This document shows, in pieces, positions 23,667 to 31,046 of a stretch of DNA of 40,206 bases. Position 1 is the stretch's first letter. The number at the start of each line of letters is the position of its first letter. Source of the stretch: an uncultured Bacteroidales bacterium (GTDB lineage: Bacteria > Bacteroidota > Bacteroidia > Bacteroidales > FEN-979); contig CAIWXI010000040.1 of assembly GCA_903916595.1 (NCBI GenBank), positions 1 through 40,206 of the forward strand, read 5' to 3'. Both the position numbers and the translations under genes were made by a program. The notes under the pieces are model-generated. The model saw only the letters and a program-made list of their open reading frames with translations. It did not search any database and was not told the DNA's origin.

Positions 23667-25856
23667 TTAGTGAATAAACAATAGTTCGCGGTATTTTGGC
23701 AATGGCCACACTTCGTCGTCGACCATCAGTTCCAGTTTATCGGAATGATAGCGTATTTTTTCAAAAAAAGGAAAGACATGATGGCAGTACGATTTTGCTT
23801 TCTCTTCAGGGTCCTGCATCCTGTTAGCCACCTTGCGGGCTTCAGTCATCTCGCTAACATAGGTCATAATCTTATCGATATGTTCTGATATTTCGGTAAT
23901 CTGCTCCATTTGATTCTGCGAAATCTTACCGTAAGTCTTCAGATCAAGAACCAATTTCAGTCCTTTCACATTGTCGACCAGGACATTCTGGTACCTGATG
24001 GCAACCGGAATAACATGGTTAGAAACCAGATCGCCAAGAACCCTCGATTCAATCTGTATCTTTTTAGTATAATTTTCGAGCCCGATCTCATAATGTGCAT
24101 GAACCTCGCGGCTTGTAAGCACTCCGGTTCGTTCAAAAACATCCACGAATTTCTTATTCACATAAGCTTTGAGGGCATCGGGAGTTGTCTTGTGGTTTGA
24201 AAGTCCTCGTTTTGCAGCTTCCTTCAGCCATTCCTGTCCGTAATTATTCCCTTCAAACCTGATGGCTTTAGACTCTTTGATGTATTTTTTAAGTATGGTC
24301 ATGATGGCTTCATCGGGTTTCACTTTCTTTCCCGCGACGGCCTTCAGATCCTTCATAAACTGATTCAGCTGATCAGCTACAATCATGTTCAGAGTGATCA
24401 TGGCAGGTGCGCAGGAGTGGGATGAACCAACAGCCCTGAATTCAAATTTATTCCCGGTAAAAGCAAACGGGGAGGTACGGTTACGGTCAGTATTGTCCAG
24501 AAGTATCTCGGGAATCTTGGGGAAATTTTTCAGCAAACCGCCATCGTTATCAAGACTGAACTTGAAATTCTTGTCGCTTTTCTCGATCGTATTCAGCCAA
24601 TGAGTAAGCTGAGCTCCTATGAATACCGAGATGATACCCGGAGGTGCTTCGTTGGCGCCCAAACGGTGATCGTTACCCGGTGTGGCTATGATAGCCCTTA
24701 AAAGGTCGGCATTTTCATGCACGGCTTTCACAATATTAACAAGAAAAGTAAGAAAACGCAGCTCCGATTTTGCAGTGTCACCAGGTATCAGCAGGTTTTC
24801 TTTTGTATTGGTAGAAAGGGACCAGTTATTGTGTTTGCCCGATCCGTTAACGCCGCTAAAGGGTTTCTCGTGAAGCAATACAGTGAAATTGTGCCGGCTG
24901 GCAATTTTCTCAACAAGGTGCATCATCAGCTGGTTGTGGTCAACCGAGAGATTGGCCTCCTCAAATACAGGAGCACACTCAAACTGGTTTGGCGCTACTT
25001 CGTTATGCCTTGTCTTTACAGGGATTCCCAGCCTGTGGGCTTCCAGTTCAAATTCCTGCATAAAGGCCATCACCCTCTGCGGAATAGTTCCGAAATAGTG
25101 GTCTTCAAGCTGCTGGTCTTTGGCCGAAGAATGTCCGAACAGAGTACGCCCGGTCAGAACCAGGTCGGGCCTGGCACTGTGGAGCGCTTTATCAACCAGA
25201 AAATATTCCTGCTCCCATCCGAGAGTTGAAAACACTTTGGTTACATCCTTATCGAACAGCTGACAAACCTCAACAGCGGCCTTATCTATGGCATGCAGAG
25301 AGCGAAGCAAAGGTGTTTTATAGTCGAGGGCTTCACCGGTATACGAAATAAAGACTGAAGGTATACACAGGGTTTTATCCATGATAAATGCCGGCGAAGA
25401 AGGATCCCATGCCGTATAACCTCTGGCTTCGAAAGTACTGCGAATACCACCGCTGGGGAAGCTCGAAGCATCAGGTTCCTGTTGGGTCAGCTCTATCCCC
25501 CTGAATTTCTCAATCCCAGTTCCGCCTTCCACCGGACTTACAAAAGCATCGTGCTTTTCGGCGGTGGCTCCGGTAAGAGGAAGAAACCAGTGAGTATAAT
25601 GGGTCGATCCATTGCTGATAGCCCAGGCTTTCATGCCGGCCGCTACCTGATCGGCTATCCTGCGGTCAATTTTCTCGCCTTTTTCTATTGAATTGATAAC
25701 AGCAGTATAGGCTTCTTCCGTGAGAAACTCTTTCATTGCAACCCTGTTGAACGTAAGTTCTCCGAAATATTCTGATGCTTTTTTATCAGGAAAATTAACG
25801 AACTTGGGAACCCTGCTCATGGTCATCTCCAAAGCTCTGAATCTCATGTTGTCCAT
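23667..25856 (-). CDS. glnN: Glutamine synthetase type III
   Basis: A 729-residue glutamine synthetase of the GSIII class, which makes glutamine from glutamate and ammonia with ATP and is typical of Bacteroidota. The length is diagnostic, since GSI is about 450 residues. The GSIII N-terminal domain is visible (MDNMRFRALEMTMSRVPKFV, FGELTFNRVAMKEFL). Catalytic motifs are GWEQEYFLVDKAL, PVKTRHNEVAPNQFECAPVFEEAN, HEKPFSGVNGSGKHNNWSL, RLGANEAPPGIISVFIG and NRTSPFAFTGNKFEFRAVGSSHSCA. A heptamer/octamer repeat cluster fills the 65 bases before the start, and no TAnnTTTG element is visible there, so the promoter may lie upstream of the symporter gene. Confidence 0.96.
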   Translation of the reverse strand: MDNMRFRALEMTMSRVPKFVNFPDKKASEYFGELTFNRVAMKEFLTEEAYTAVINSIEKGEKIDRRIADQVAAGMKAWAISNGSTHYTHWFLPLTGATAEKHDAFVSPVEGGTGIEKFRGIELTQQEPDASSFPSGGIRSTFEARGYTAWDPSSPAFIMDKTLCIPSVFISYTGEALDYKTPLLRSLHAIDKAAVEVCQLFDKDVTKVFSTLGWEQEYFLVDKALHSARPDLVLTGRTLFGHSSAKDQQLEDHYFGTIPQRVMAFMQEFELEAHRLGIPVKTRHNEVAPNQFECAPVFEEANLSVDHNQLMMHLVEKIASRHNFTVLLHEKPFSGVNGSGKHNNWSLSTNTKENLLIPGDTAKSELRFLTFLVNIVKAVHENADLLRAIIATPGNDHRLGANEAPPGIISVFIGAQLTHWLNTIEKSDKNFKFSLDNDGGLLKNFPKIPEILLDNTDRNRTSPFAFTGNKFEFRAVGSSHSCAPAMITLNMIVADQLNQFMKDLKAVAGKKVKPDEAIMTILKKYIKESKAIRFEGNNYGQEWLKEAAKRGLSNHKTTPDALKAYVNKKFVDVFERTGVLTSREVHAHYEIGLENYTKKIQIESRVLGDLVSNHVIPVAIRYQNVLVDNVKGLKLVLDLKTYGKISQNQMEQITEISEHIDKIMTYVSEMTEARKVANRMQDPEEKAKSYCHHVFPFFEKIRYHSDKLELMVDDEVWPLPKYRELLFIH

Positions 25857-25865
25857 AGGTGCGAT

Positions 25866-25922
25866 TTACGATTTACGATAATTAAATGGTGAAATGGTGA
25901 AATCTGATATCTTTCATCTGCT
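25866..25922 (+). repeat. Composite repeat cluster: TTACGAT x2, AAATGGTG x2, ATCTGNN x3
   Basis: Two TTACGAT units (25866-25879), a 4-base joint, two AAATGGTG units (25884-25899), then three 7-bp units ATCTGAT, ATCTTTC and ATCTGCT (25902-25922). It occupies almost the entire gap between the symporter stop and the glutamine synthetase start. The last unit overlaps the symporter stop codon by one base. Confidence 0.85.
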
Positions 25923-27370
25923 CAGGTTTTACGTCTCACAATATAAAGTCCTGCAAAAGTAATCAATCCGTTAAGAATGAGAAGTTCAAAACCAAATTTA
26001 TATCCACCAAATATTAACATTGAGTATCTGCTGATTAAATAACAAACAACAGGTGATATAAGGGCAATGACAGGTACCAGTTTATCTTTCACCTGCTTAC
26101 GGGTAAACAGACCGAAAGCATAGAGGCCCAGCAGGGGCCCGTAAGTATACCCGGCCACGGTGAATAACTTATCGATTACAGCCCTGTCGTTGATCGCCCG
26201 GAACAGAATAATAACAGCAAGCAGAATTAAGGCAAAGGCAATATGTACCAGGTAACGGATCTTTTCCTTCTGTTTTTCATTCAATGTATTTTTCTGCGGA
26301 AGGCGTAGAAAGTCAATGCAAAAGGAGGTCGTGAGCGAGGTCAATGCCCCGTCGGCACTGGGATAAGCAGCAGAGATAAGTCCTATAACAAAGACCAGCC
26401 CGGCCAGGGGCCCGAGATGGTTTATGGCAATCATCGGAAACAGATCATCGGAGCGAGCAGGCAATGCAATACCTTTGAAGTCGGCGAAAAGGAAAAGAGT
26501 AGCCCCGAGAAAAAGGAAAACAAAATTCACGAAAACAAGTACCCCGCTGAAAGTAAACATGTTCTTCTGTGCGTCTTTGAGATTGCGACAGCTCAGGTTC
26601 TTCTGCATCATCTCCTGATCCAGCCCGGTCATCACGATCGTAATAAACATCCCGCTGAAAAACTGCTTCAGAAAAAACCGGCGGTCGCTCCAGTCGGTAT
26701 TAAAAATGTTCGTCAACCCTTTATCAACAGCCTTATGGAACAAACCCGAAAGGCTCAGATCCATATTCTTCGAAATAAGGTATATCGACAATCCTACAGC
26801 AAGAAGCATAAACGTAGTCTGAACCGTATCGGTCCAGATGATCGTTTTGATACCGCCCTTAAAAGTGTAGAGCAGGATCAGGATAATAAAAATAAGGACT
26901 GTCAGTGCGAAAGGGATATTCCATGCATCGAACACGAAGACCTGAAGTACATTCACAACCAGGAACATCCTGAACGAAGCACCGATGACCCTTGAAAGAA
27001 GAAAATAAAATGCGCCTGTTTTATAGGACCAGAAACCGAAGCGCGATTCGAGGTAGGAATAGATAGACGTGAGGTTCATCCTGTAATACAAAGGCAGCAG
27101 AACGGTGGCGATCACCGCGTATCCTAAAAGGTATCCCGAAACAACAAGAAAATAAGAGAACTGGGTCTCTCCTACCCAACCAGGCACCGACATGAATGTG
27201 ACGCCCGAAAGTGAGGCTCCGATCATACCATAAGAAACGACGAACCATGGCGACGATTTATTTCCAATATAAAAACTCCGGTTCGTTGCTTTTCTCGCCG
27301 TGAGCCAGGTAATAAAAAACAGCAGGGCCGTGTATGCAAAGAAAGCGATGAGGATGGATTTGGGAGTCAT
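25922..27370 (-). CDS. Sodium:solute symporter (SSS family)
   Basis: A 482-residue inner-membrane transporter with about 13 helices. The family N terminus is present (ALLFFITWLTARKATNRSFYIGNKSSPWFVVSYGMIGASLSGVTFMSVPGWVG), as are YYRMNLTSIYSYLESRFG and the sodium-site region MTGLDQEMMQKNLSCRNLKDAQKNM. AAYPSADGALTSLTTSFCIDFL matches helix 8, with serines and threonines positioned to coordinate sodium. SSS members import sugars, amino acids, carboxylates or sialic acid; the sequence does not reveal the substrate. It lies downstream of the heptose genes and upstream of glutamine synthetase. Repeat arrays flank it on both sides, so its membership in either operon is uncertain. Confidence 0.9.
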   Translation of the reverse strand: MTPKSILIAFFAYTALLFFITWLTARKATNRSFYIGNKSSPWFVVSYGMIGASLSGVTFMSVPGWVGETQFSYFLVVSGYLLGYAVIATVLLPLYYRMNLTSIYSYLESRFGFWSYKTGAFYFLLSRVIGASFRMFLVVNVLQVFVFDAWNIPFALTVLIFIILILLYTFKGGIKTIIWTDTVQTTFMLLAVGLSIYLISKNMDLSLSGLFHKAVDKGLTNIFNTDWSDRRFFLKQFFSGMFITIVMTGLDQEMMQKNLSCRNLKDAQKNMFTFSGVLVFVNFVFLFLGATLFLFADFKGIALPARSDDLFPMIAINHLGPLAGLVFVIGLISAAYPSADGALTSLTTSFCIDFLRLPQKNTLNEKQKEKIRYLVHIAFALILLAVIILFRAINDRAVIDKLFTVAGYTYGPLLGLYAFGLFTRKQVKDKLVPVIALISPVVCYLISRYSMLIFGGYKFGFELLILNGLITFAGLYIVRRKT

Positions 27371-27377
27371 GGTAGAT

Positions 27378-27454
27378 GTACGATGTACGAATTACGAATT
27401 ACGATTTACGATTTACGATTTATTACATCTGCCATCTGATATCAGGCATCTGGC
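27378..27454 (+). repeat. Composite repeat cluster: TTACGAT-type x6 then ATCTGNN x4
   Basis: Six contiguous 7-bp units of GTACGAT/GTACGAA/TTACGAA/TTACGAT type (27378-27419), then after 7 bases four 7-bp units ATCTGCC, ATCTGAT, ATCAGGC and ATCTGGC (27427-27454). The cluster starts 8 bases from the symporter start and extends 42 bases into the 3' end of gmhB, whose TAA stop is supplied by the last TTACGAT unit. Confidence 0.88.
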
Positions 27455-27994
27455 AAAAGACTGTAAATCAGGAAACACATAGTTTATCGTCCTGAATCCA
27501 CTGCGGATGTGCGGAAGGTCGGATGAGAGAAACACGGTTTTCATGCCAACCCTTTTGCCGAAAACCATGTCGGAAAGCGAATCGCCTGCCATGATTGATT
27601 GCCGGAACCGTATTTCGGGAAAGCGTTTCCGGGCTTGCAGGGCCATTCCTATGTTCGGTTTGCGGTTGAACGATTTTTCACTTTCCAGTGCCGGACAATA
27701 AAACACCGCGTCAATCCTGCCTCCTGCAGCTTCCACTTCAGATATCATCCTCTGGTGTACCTTTTCAACTTCACTGTTAGTCATCAATCCCTTTCCAACC
27801 CCCTGCTGGTTGCTTACCACCACAATACGGCCAAACAGACCTGAAACTTCTTTCAATGCTTCTTTAACCCCGGGGTTGAATTCGAACTGCCCCCAGTTAC
27901 TAACATAGCCGTCAATAATCCGTCGGTTGATAACACCATCGCGGTCAAGAAACAAGGTCCAGGTATTATCGATCTTTAAATCCTTCAAATTCAT
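27413..27994 (-). CDS. gmhB: Heptose bisphosphate phosphatase (GmhB-like HAD hydrolase)
   Basis: A 193-residue HAD phosphatase that would remove the 7-phosphate of D-glycero-D-manno-heptose 1,7-bisphosphate, step 3 of GDP-heptose synthesis. HAD motif I is FLDRDGVINRR (Asp17, Asp19), motif II VVVSNQQGVGKG, the lysine is in NRKPNIGM, and the final acidic motif is MAGDSLSDM. The zinc loop of classical GmhB (Cys-x-His ... Cys-x-Cys) is absent: YCPALESEKSFNRKP replaces it. An upstream in-frame ATG at 28060 is rejected because the domain begins at MNLKDLKIDNTWTLFLD. It overlaps hddC by 29 bases. The last 14 residues (ARCLISDGRCNKS and the stop) are encoded by tandem repeat units. Assignment rests on the pathway neighbours as well as motifs. 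Confidence 0.85.
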   Translation of the reverse strand: MNLKDLKIDNTWTLFLDRDGVINRRIIDGYVSNWGQFEFNPGVKEALKEVSGLFGRIVVVSNQQGVGKGLMTNSEVEKVHQRMISEVEAAGGRIDAVFYCPALESEKSFNRKPNIGMALQARKRFPEIRFRQSIMAGDSLSDMVFGKRVGMKTVFLSSDLPHIRSGFRTINYVFPDLQSFARCLISDGRCNKS

Positions 27995-28670
27995 GTTGTG
28001 CTTTATGATAATCTTCAGGGATCCCGATATCCAGAAAATAGCCGTCAAACGGGAAACCAAACATACGGGCCAGTCCGTAATACCTCTCGAAACAATCTTT
28101 TTCTATGGAAAATTTACCCCGGAAGTCAGGTTCCATTAAAAACATCTTCTCTATAATATATACCCCGCCGTTGATCAGGCCGGGACCGGTATTCTCATTT
28201 TTCTCTTCAAAACCCGTGATCCTGCGCCGGCGGTTCAGTGTGACCCTTCCGTAACGCCCGGTATTGCTGAGTTTTCTAAGCGCGAGCGTGGCATCGGCTT
28301 TGTTGGCAAGATGGGCCTTTTCCAAAGCCGGCAGGTCGATCCTGAATAAACTGTCGCCATTCATCACCACCGCCCTGTCACCATTGATCCGCCAAAACGA
28401 CAGCCTGATGCCACCTCCGGTACCCAGGGGTTCTTCCTCCACGGCGTAATCGATTTCGATATCACGGTATCTTTCTTTAAAATGACTGCGGATGACATCC
28501 CGTTTGTAACCCACGCTCAGTACCGCTCGTGTCACACCTTGTATAATAAGGAAATCGAGCAGATATTCCAGGAAAGGCCGGCCATTGATCAGAGCCATGG
28601 ACTTTGGCACATCGTTCACGACTGTCTGCAAACGTGTACCAAATCCGCCGGCCAGTATGATTGCTTCCAA
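27966..28670 (-). CDS. hddC: D-glycero-alpha-D-manno-heptose 1-phosphate guanylyltransferase
   Basis: A 234-residue nucleotidyltransferase joining GTP and heptose 1-phosphate to give GDP-D-glycero-alpha-D-manno-heptose. The N-terminal nucleotide-binding signature is AIILAGGFGTRLQTVVNDVPKSMALINGRPFLEYLLD. The metal/substrate motifs are EEEPLGTGGGI, VVMNGDSLF and LINGGVYI, ending with FLDIGIPEDYHKAQ. General sugar-nucleotidyltransferases share these, so the heptose specificity is inferred from adjacent gmhA, gmhB and hddA. It starts 6 bases after gmhA and overlaps gmhB. Confidence 0.88.
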   Translation of the reverse strand: MEAIILAGGFGTRLQTVVNDVPKSMALINGRPFLEYLLDFLIIQGVTRAVLSVGYKRDVIRSHFKERYRDIEIDYAVEEEPLGTGGGIRLSFWRINGDRAVVMNGDSLFRIDLPALEKAHLANKADATLALRKLSNTGRYGRVTLNRRRRITGFEEKNENTGPGLINGGVYIIEKMFLMEPDFRGKFSIEKDCFERYYGLARMFGFPFDGYFLDIGIPEDYHKAQHEFEGFKDR

Positions 28671-28676
28671 GCGTGA

Positions 28677-29255
28677 TTACGGTTTGGGAAATAAAGATGA
28701 CTCCACGAGTTCGCAGATGATATGGCCGATGAGGATATGTGATTCCTGTATACGCGGAGTGTCGGAAGAAGGCACATTGATAAGGAAATCCACAACATTT
28801 TTCATCAATCCGCCACTCTCTCCTGTAAACGCCACAGTATGCATCCCGATCTCATTTGCCACTTCAAAAGCCCGGATCACATTCTTCGAATTACCCGAGG
28901 TTGAAAGCCCGATCAGCACATCACCCTCCTTGCCGCTGCCACGAATAATACGGGAATACACCTCGTCGTACGAATAGTCGTTGGCCACTGCGGTAAGGTA
29001 AGACGTGTTAACATGCAAAGCTTCCGATGGCAAAGGCGGGCGATCATAGTAAAACCGGCCTGAGAATTCGGCCGAAAGATGCTGGGCGTCGGCAGCACTG
29101 CCGCCATTACCGCAAAACAACACCTTATTACCGTTACAAAACGCCTCAGTACACACCGATGCAACATTCTCAATGATTTGAAGCAGATCAGGATTGTTCA
29201 GGATCTTCTGCTTGGTGTCGATTGACTGGCGGATGGATTCAAGGATTCGGGACAT
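28677..29255 (-). CDS. gmhA: Sedoheptulose 7-phosphate isomerase
   Basis: A 192-residue SIS-domain enzyme converting sedoheptulose 7-phosphate to D-glycero-D-manno-heptose 7-phosphate, the first step of ADP- and GDP-heptose synthesis. Diagnostic motifs are FCGNGGSAADAQHLSAEFSGRFYYDRPPLPSEAL, VANDYSYDEVYSRI, GLSTSGNSKNVIRAFEVANE and the C-terminal ESHILIGHIICELVESSLF, with the catalytic histidine in HILIGH. The length fits the family. Sense-strand upstream sequence consists of five octamer repeats and no TAnnTTTG element, so it is probably transcribed from further upstream. Confidence 0.95.
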   Translation of the reverse strand: MSRILESIRQSIDTKQKILNNPDLLQIIENVASVCTEAFCNGNKVLFCGNGGSAADAQHLSAEFSGRFYYDRPPLPSEALHVNTSYLTAVANDYSYDEVYSRIIRGSGKEGDVLIGLSTSGNSKNVIRAFEVANEIGMHTVAFTGESGGLMKNVVDFLINVPSSDTPRIQESHILIGHIICELVESSLFPKP

Positions 29256-29263
29256 ATCTTTTT

Positions 29264-29307
29264 AAATGGTGAAATGGTGAAATGGTGAAATGGTGAAATG
29301 GTGAAAT
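29264..29307 (+). repeat. Octamer tandem array, 5 units of AAATGGTG
   Basis: Five perfect 8-bp units AAATGGTG (29264-29303) plus a partial AAAT. It fills most of the 60 bases between the nitroreductase stop and the gmhA start, ending 8 bases from the former and starting 8 bases from the latter. Confidence 0.93.
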
Positions 29308-29315
29308 TTTGTTCA

Positions 29316-29840
29316 TTATTTTTGATCAAAAGTAATAATTTCTTCGAATGATTTCCTCCTCAGATGACGGGTGGTATCATCGGTAGAATCGGCAGGGTAG
29401 CCCAGAGTAAGATAGGCGATGGGTTCGATATTGTCGGGAAGATTCAGGATCTGTGCGCATTTTGCAGCGTTGAAGTTACAGATCCAGCAGGTTCCGAGGC
29501 CCTGTTCAGCCGCGGCCAGGGTGATGTGATCTGCCATGATAGCGATGTCGATGTCAGTGTGATCCTTGCCGTCGGCGCGTCTCCAGCCTTTGCGGTGATC
29601 GCCGGTGAAAACCAGAATTACCGGGGCCTGTTTGAACCATTCCCTGCCATACGTTTCAGCCAGTCTTTTCTTCAGCTCCTCATCTCTTATCACATTGATC
29701 TTCCACGGCTGGAAGTTAGCAGCGGAAGGCGCGATCCGCCCACATTCCAATATGTAATGAAGTTTTTCCTCCTCCACAGCTTTAGCGAGGTAATTCCTCA
29801 CCGAGTACCGTGATTTAGCCAGATCCATGAATGTTTGCAT
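29316..29840 (-). CDS. Nitroreductase family flavoprotein
   Basis: A 174-residue FMN-dependent oxidoreductase. It begins MQTFMDLAKSRYSVRNYLAKAVEEEKL, with the SxR FMN-binding motif, followed by GRIAPSAANFQPWKINVI and ADHITLAAAEQGLGTCWICNF, ending LTLGYPAD ... RRKSFEEII. Short members of this group reduce nitro compounds, quinones or related electrophiles with NAD(P)H; the natural substrate is not predictable. It sits between hddA and gmhA, with repeat sequences on both sides, and has no known role in heptose synthesis, so it looks like an unrelated gene placed inside the cluster. Confidence 0.9.
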   Translation of the reverse strand: MQTFMDLAKSRYSVRNYLAKAVEEEKLHYILECGRIAPSAANFQPWKINVIRDEELKKRLAETYGREWFKQAPVILVFTGDHRKGWRRADGKDHTDIDIAIMADHITLAAAEQGLGTCWICNFNAAKCAQILNLPDNIEPIAYLTLGYPADSTDDTTRHLRRKSFEEIITFDQK

Positions 29841-29846
29841 ATTTTT

Positions 29847-29877
29847 CAGATATCAGATATTTCACCATTTAAATGGT
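29847..29877 (-). repeat. Short repeat cluster: one AAATGGTG-type unit and two ATCTGNN units, with a 14-bp palindrome
   Basis: Minus-strand reading gives a unit AAATGGTG followed by two 7-bp units ATCTGAT and ATCTGAA. At 29864-29877 is the perfect palindrome ACCATTTAAATGGT, whose central TAA is the hddA stop codon. The cluster lies in the 28-base gap between hddA and the nitroreductase. Confidence 0.75.
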
Positions 29878-30891
29878 CCAACTCCTCAGTCCTTTCTGCG
29901 TAAAGTCATACCGTTTGGCTTGTCCGCCGAATTTTTTCAGGGCTTCGATCACGGCCGAGCGTGTATTTCCCGGACAATAAAAGAACATAAACCCTCCGCC
30001 TCCGGCGCCCGAAACCTTGCCCCCGGATGCACCGTATTTTTTTGCTGTATCGTAGATTTCATCGAGCATGGGGTTCGTGATCCCGTTAGCCATATTCTTT
30101 TTGAATTTCCAGCCAAAATCAAGGATCTCCCCTATCTTATCCAGTTCGCCCATCAGCAAGGCTTCCTTCATCATCACCGCCTGTTCTTTGAGCTTGTTCA
30201 TGGCTTCGAGAGATTTTTCGTTGCCCGACATCACATTCTTTTGCTGTTCTTCGATGATATGGCTTGACAGACGACTGGTTTCGGTATGATACAATACCAG
30301 GTTATGAGCCAGCTCATCAAGGTATTTATCGCGGATACGCAGGGGATTTACGATGACTTTATCGTCCTTAAAAAATTCCATAAAATTAACCCCGCCAAAC
30401 GTGGCGGCATACTGATCCTGCTTCCCCCCTGCCATCTTCAGGTCGATTCGTTCGATCTCGTAGGCCAGATGTGCCAGGTCGTACTCGCCCAGCGGAAGGT
30501 TAAGCCATTCGGAAAAAGCGCCCAGAATCGCGACAACCAGGGTTGAGCTGCTACCGAGGCCAGATCCCGGAGGTGCATCCACATAAGTCGACAGCTCGAA
30601 TGAAAGAGGTTTCAGGGAATAATCTTTCACGATCCTGTTATAAATTCCTTTGATCAGATCAAGATTCCCGTCAATAGAGAGATTCGAAACCGAAGGCAGT
30701 TCATAGCGTTCATGCCGGTCGAGGGAATTCAGTATAATCTTCCCGTCGTTTCGCGGTTCAATCGCGGCTGTGGCATACATGCTGATGGTGGCATTCAGGA
30801 TAGCCCCGCCATACAAGTCAGAGAACGGTGCAACATCCGTGCCGCCACCCGCCAAACCCAGGCGCAATGGGGCTTTGCTTCGAATAATCAT
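29869..30891 (-). CDS. hddA: D-glycero-alpha-D-manno-heptose 7-phosphate kinase
   Basis: A 340-residue GHMP kinase that phosphorylates C1 of heptose 7-phosphate in the GDP-heptose branch. N-terminal motif 1 is SKAPLRLGLAGGGTDVAPFSD, the ATP-binding GHMP motif is DAPPGSGLGSSSTLVVA, an acidic substrate motif is MAGGKQDQYAATFGGVN, and the C-terminal motif 3 is GGKVSGAGGGGFMFF. Sugar kinases such as fucokinase share these, but presence with gmhA, gmhB and hddC supports HddA. The stop codon TAA is the centre of a repeat-derived palindrome. Upstream, 134 bases of repeats separate it from the GT4 gene. Confidence 0.92.
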   Translation of the reverse strand: MIIRSKAPLRLGLAGGGTDVAPFSDLYGGAILNATISMYATAAIEPRNDGKIILNSLDRHERYELPSVSNLSIDGNLDLIKGIYNRIVKDYSLKPLSFELSTYVDAPPGSGLGSSSTLVVAILGAFSEWLNLPLGEYDLAHLAYEIERIDLKMAGGKQDQYAATFGGVNFMEFFKDDKVIVNPLRIRDKYLDELAHNLVLYHTETSRLSSHIIEEQQKNVMSGNEKSLEAMNKLKEQAVMMKEALLMGELDKIGEILDFGWKFKKNMANGITNPMLDEIYDTAKKYGASGGKVSGAGGGGFMFFYCPGNTRSAVIEALKKFGGQAKRYDFTQKGLRSWTI

Positions 30892-30903
30892 GAATCAGTT
30901 TCT

Positions 30904-30915
30904 ATTATGCATAAT
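30904..30915. other. 12-bp perfect palindrome upstream of hddA
   Basis: ATTATGCATAAT is self-complementary and centred about 18 bases upstream of the hddA ATG. It could be an operator half-site pair, but it may be chance in AT-rich DNA; no second copy was noticed. Confidence 0.3.
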
Positions 30916-30934
30916 GGGTACGAAGATAAGAAGA

Positions 30935-31046
30935 AAGTAGCGAAGTAGCGAAGTAGCGAAAAAACATGATGGCAGATATCAGATTTCACCATTTCACCAT
31001 TTCACCATTTCACCATTTCACCATCTCACCATTTCGCCATTTGCCC
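30935..31046 (-). repeat. Composite repeat cluster: AAGTAGCG x3, ATCTGNN x2, AAATGGTG-type x8
   Basis: On the plus strand there are three 8-bp units AAGTAGCG (30935-30958), then GGCAGAT and ATCAGAT (30971-30984), then eight 8-bp units of ATTTCACC type (30983-31046). The first five are identical and the last three degenerate (ATCTCACC, ATTTCGCC, ATTTGCCC). On the minus strand this reads AAATGGTG units followed by ATCTGAT and ATCTGCC. The degenerate end lies inside the GT4 coding sequence and encodes its last residues and stop. Confidence 0.9.

Noticed and set aside
29264-31046. CRISPR-like appearance of the regular short repeats
   Set aside because: Units of 7-8 bp are contiguous without spacers, and no cas genes are present. 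They are simple tandem repeats.
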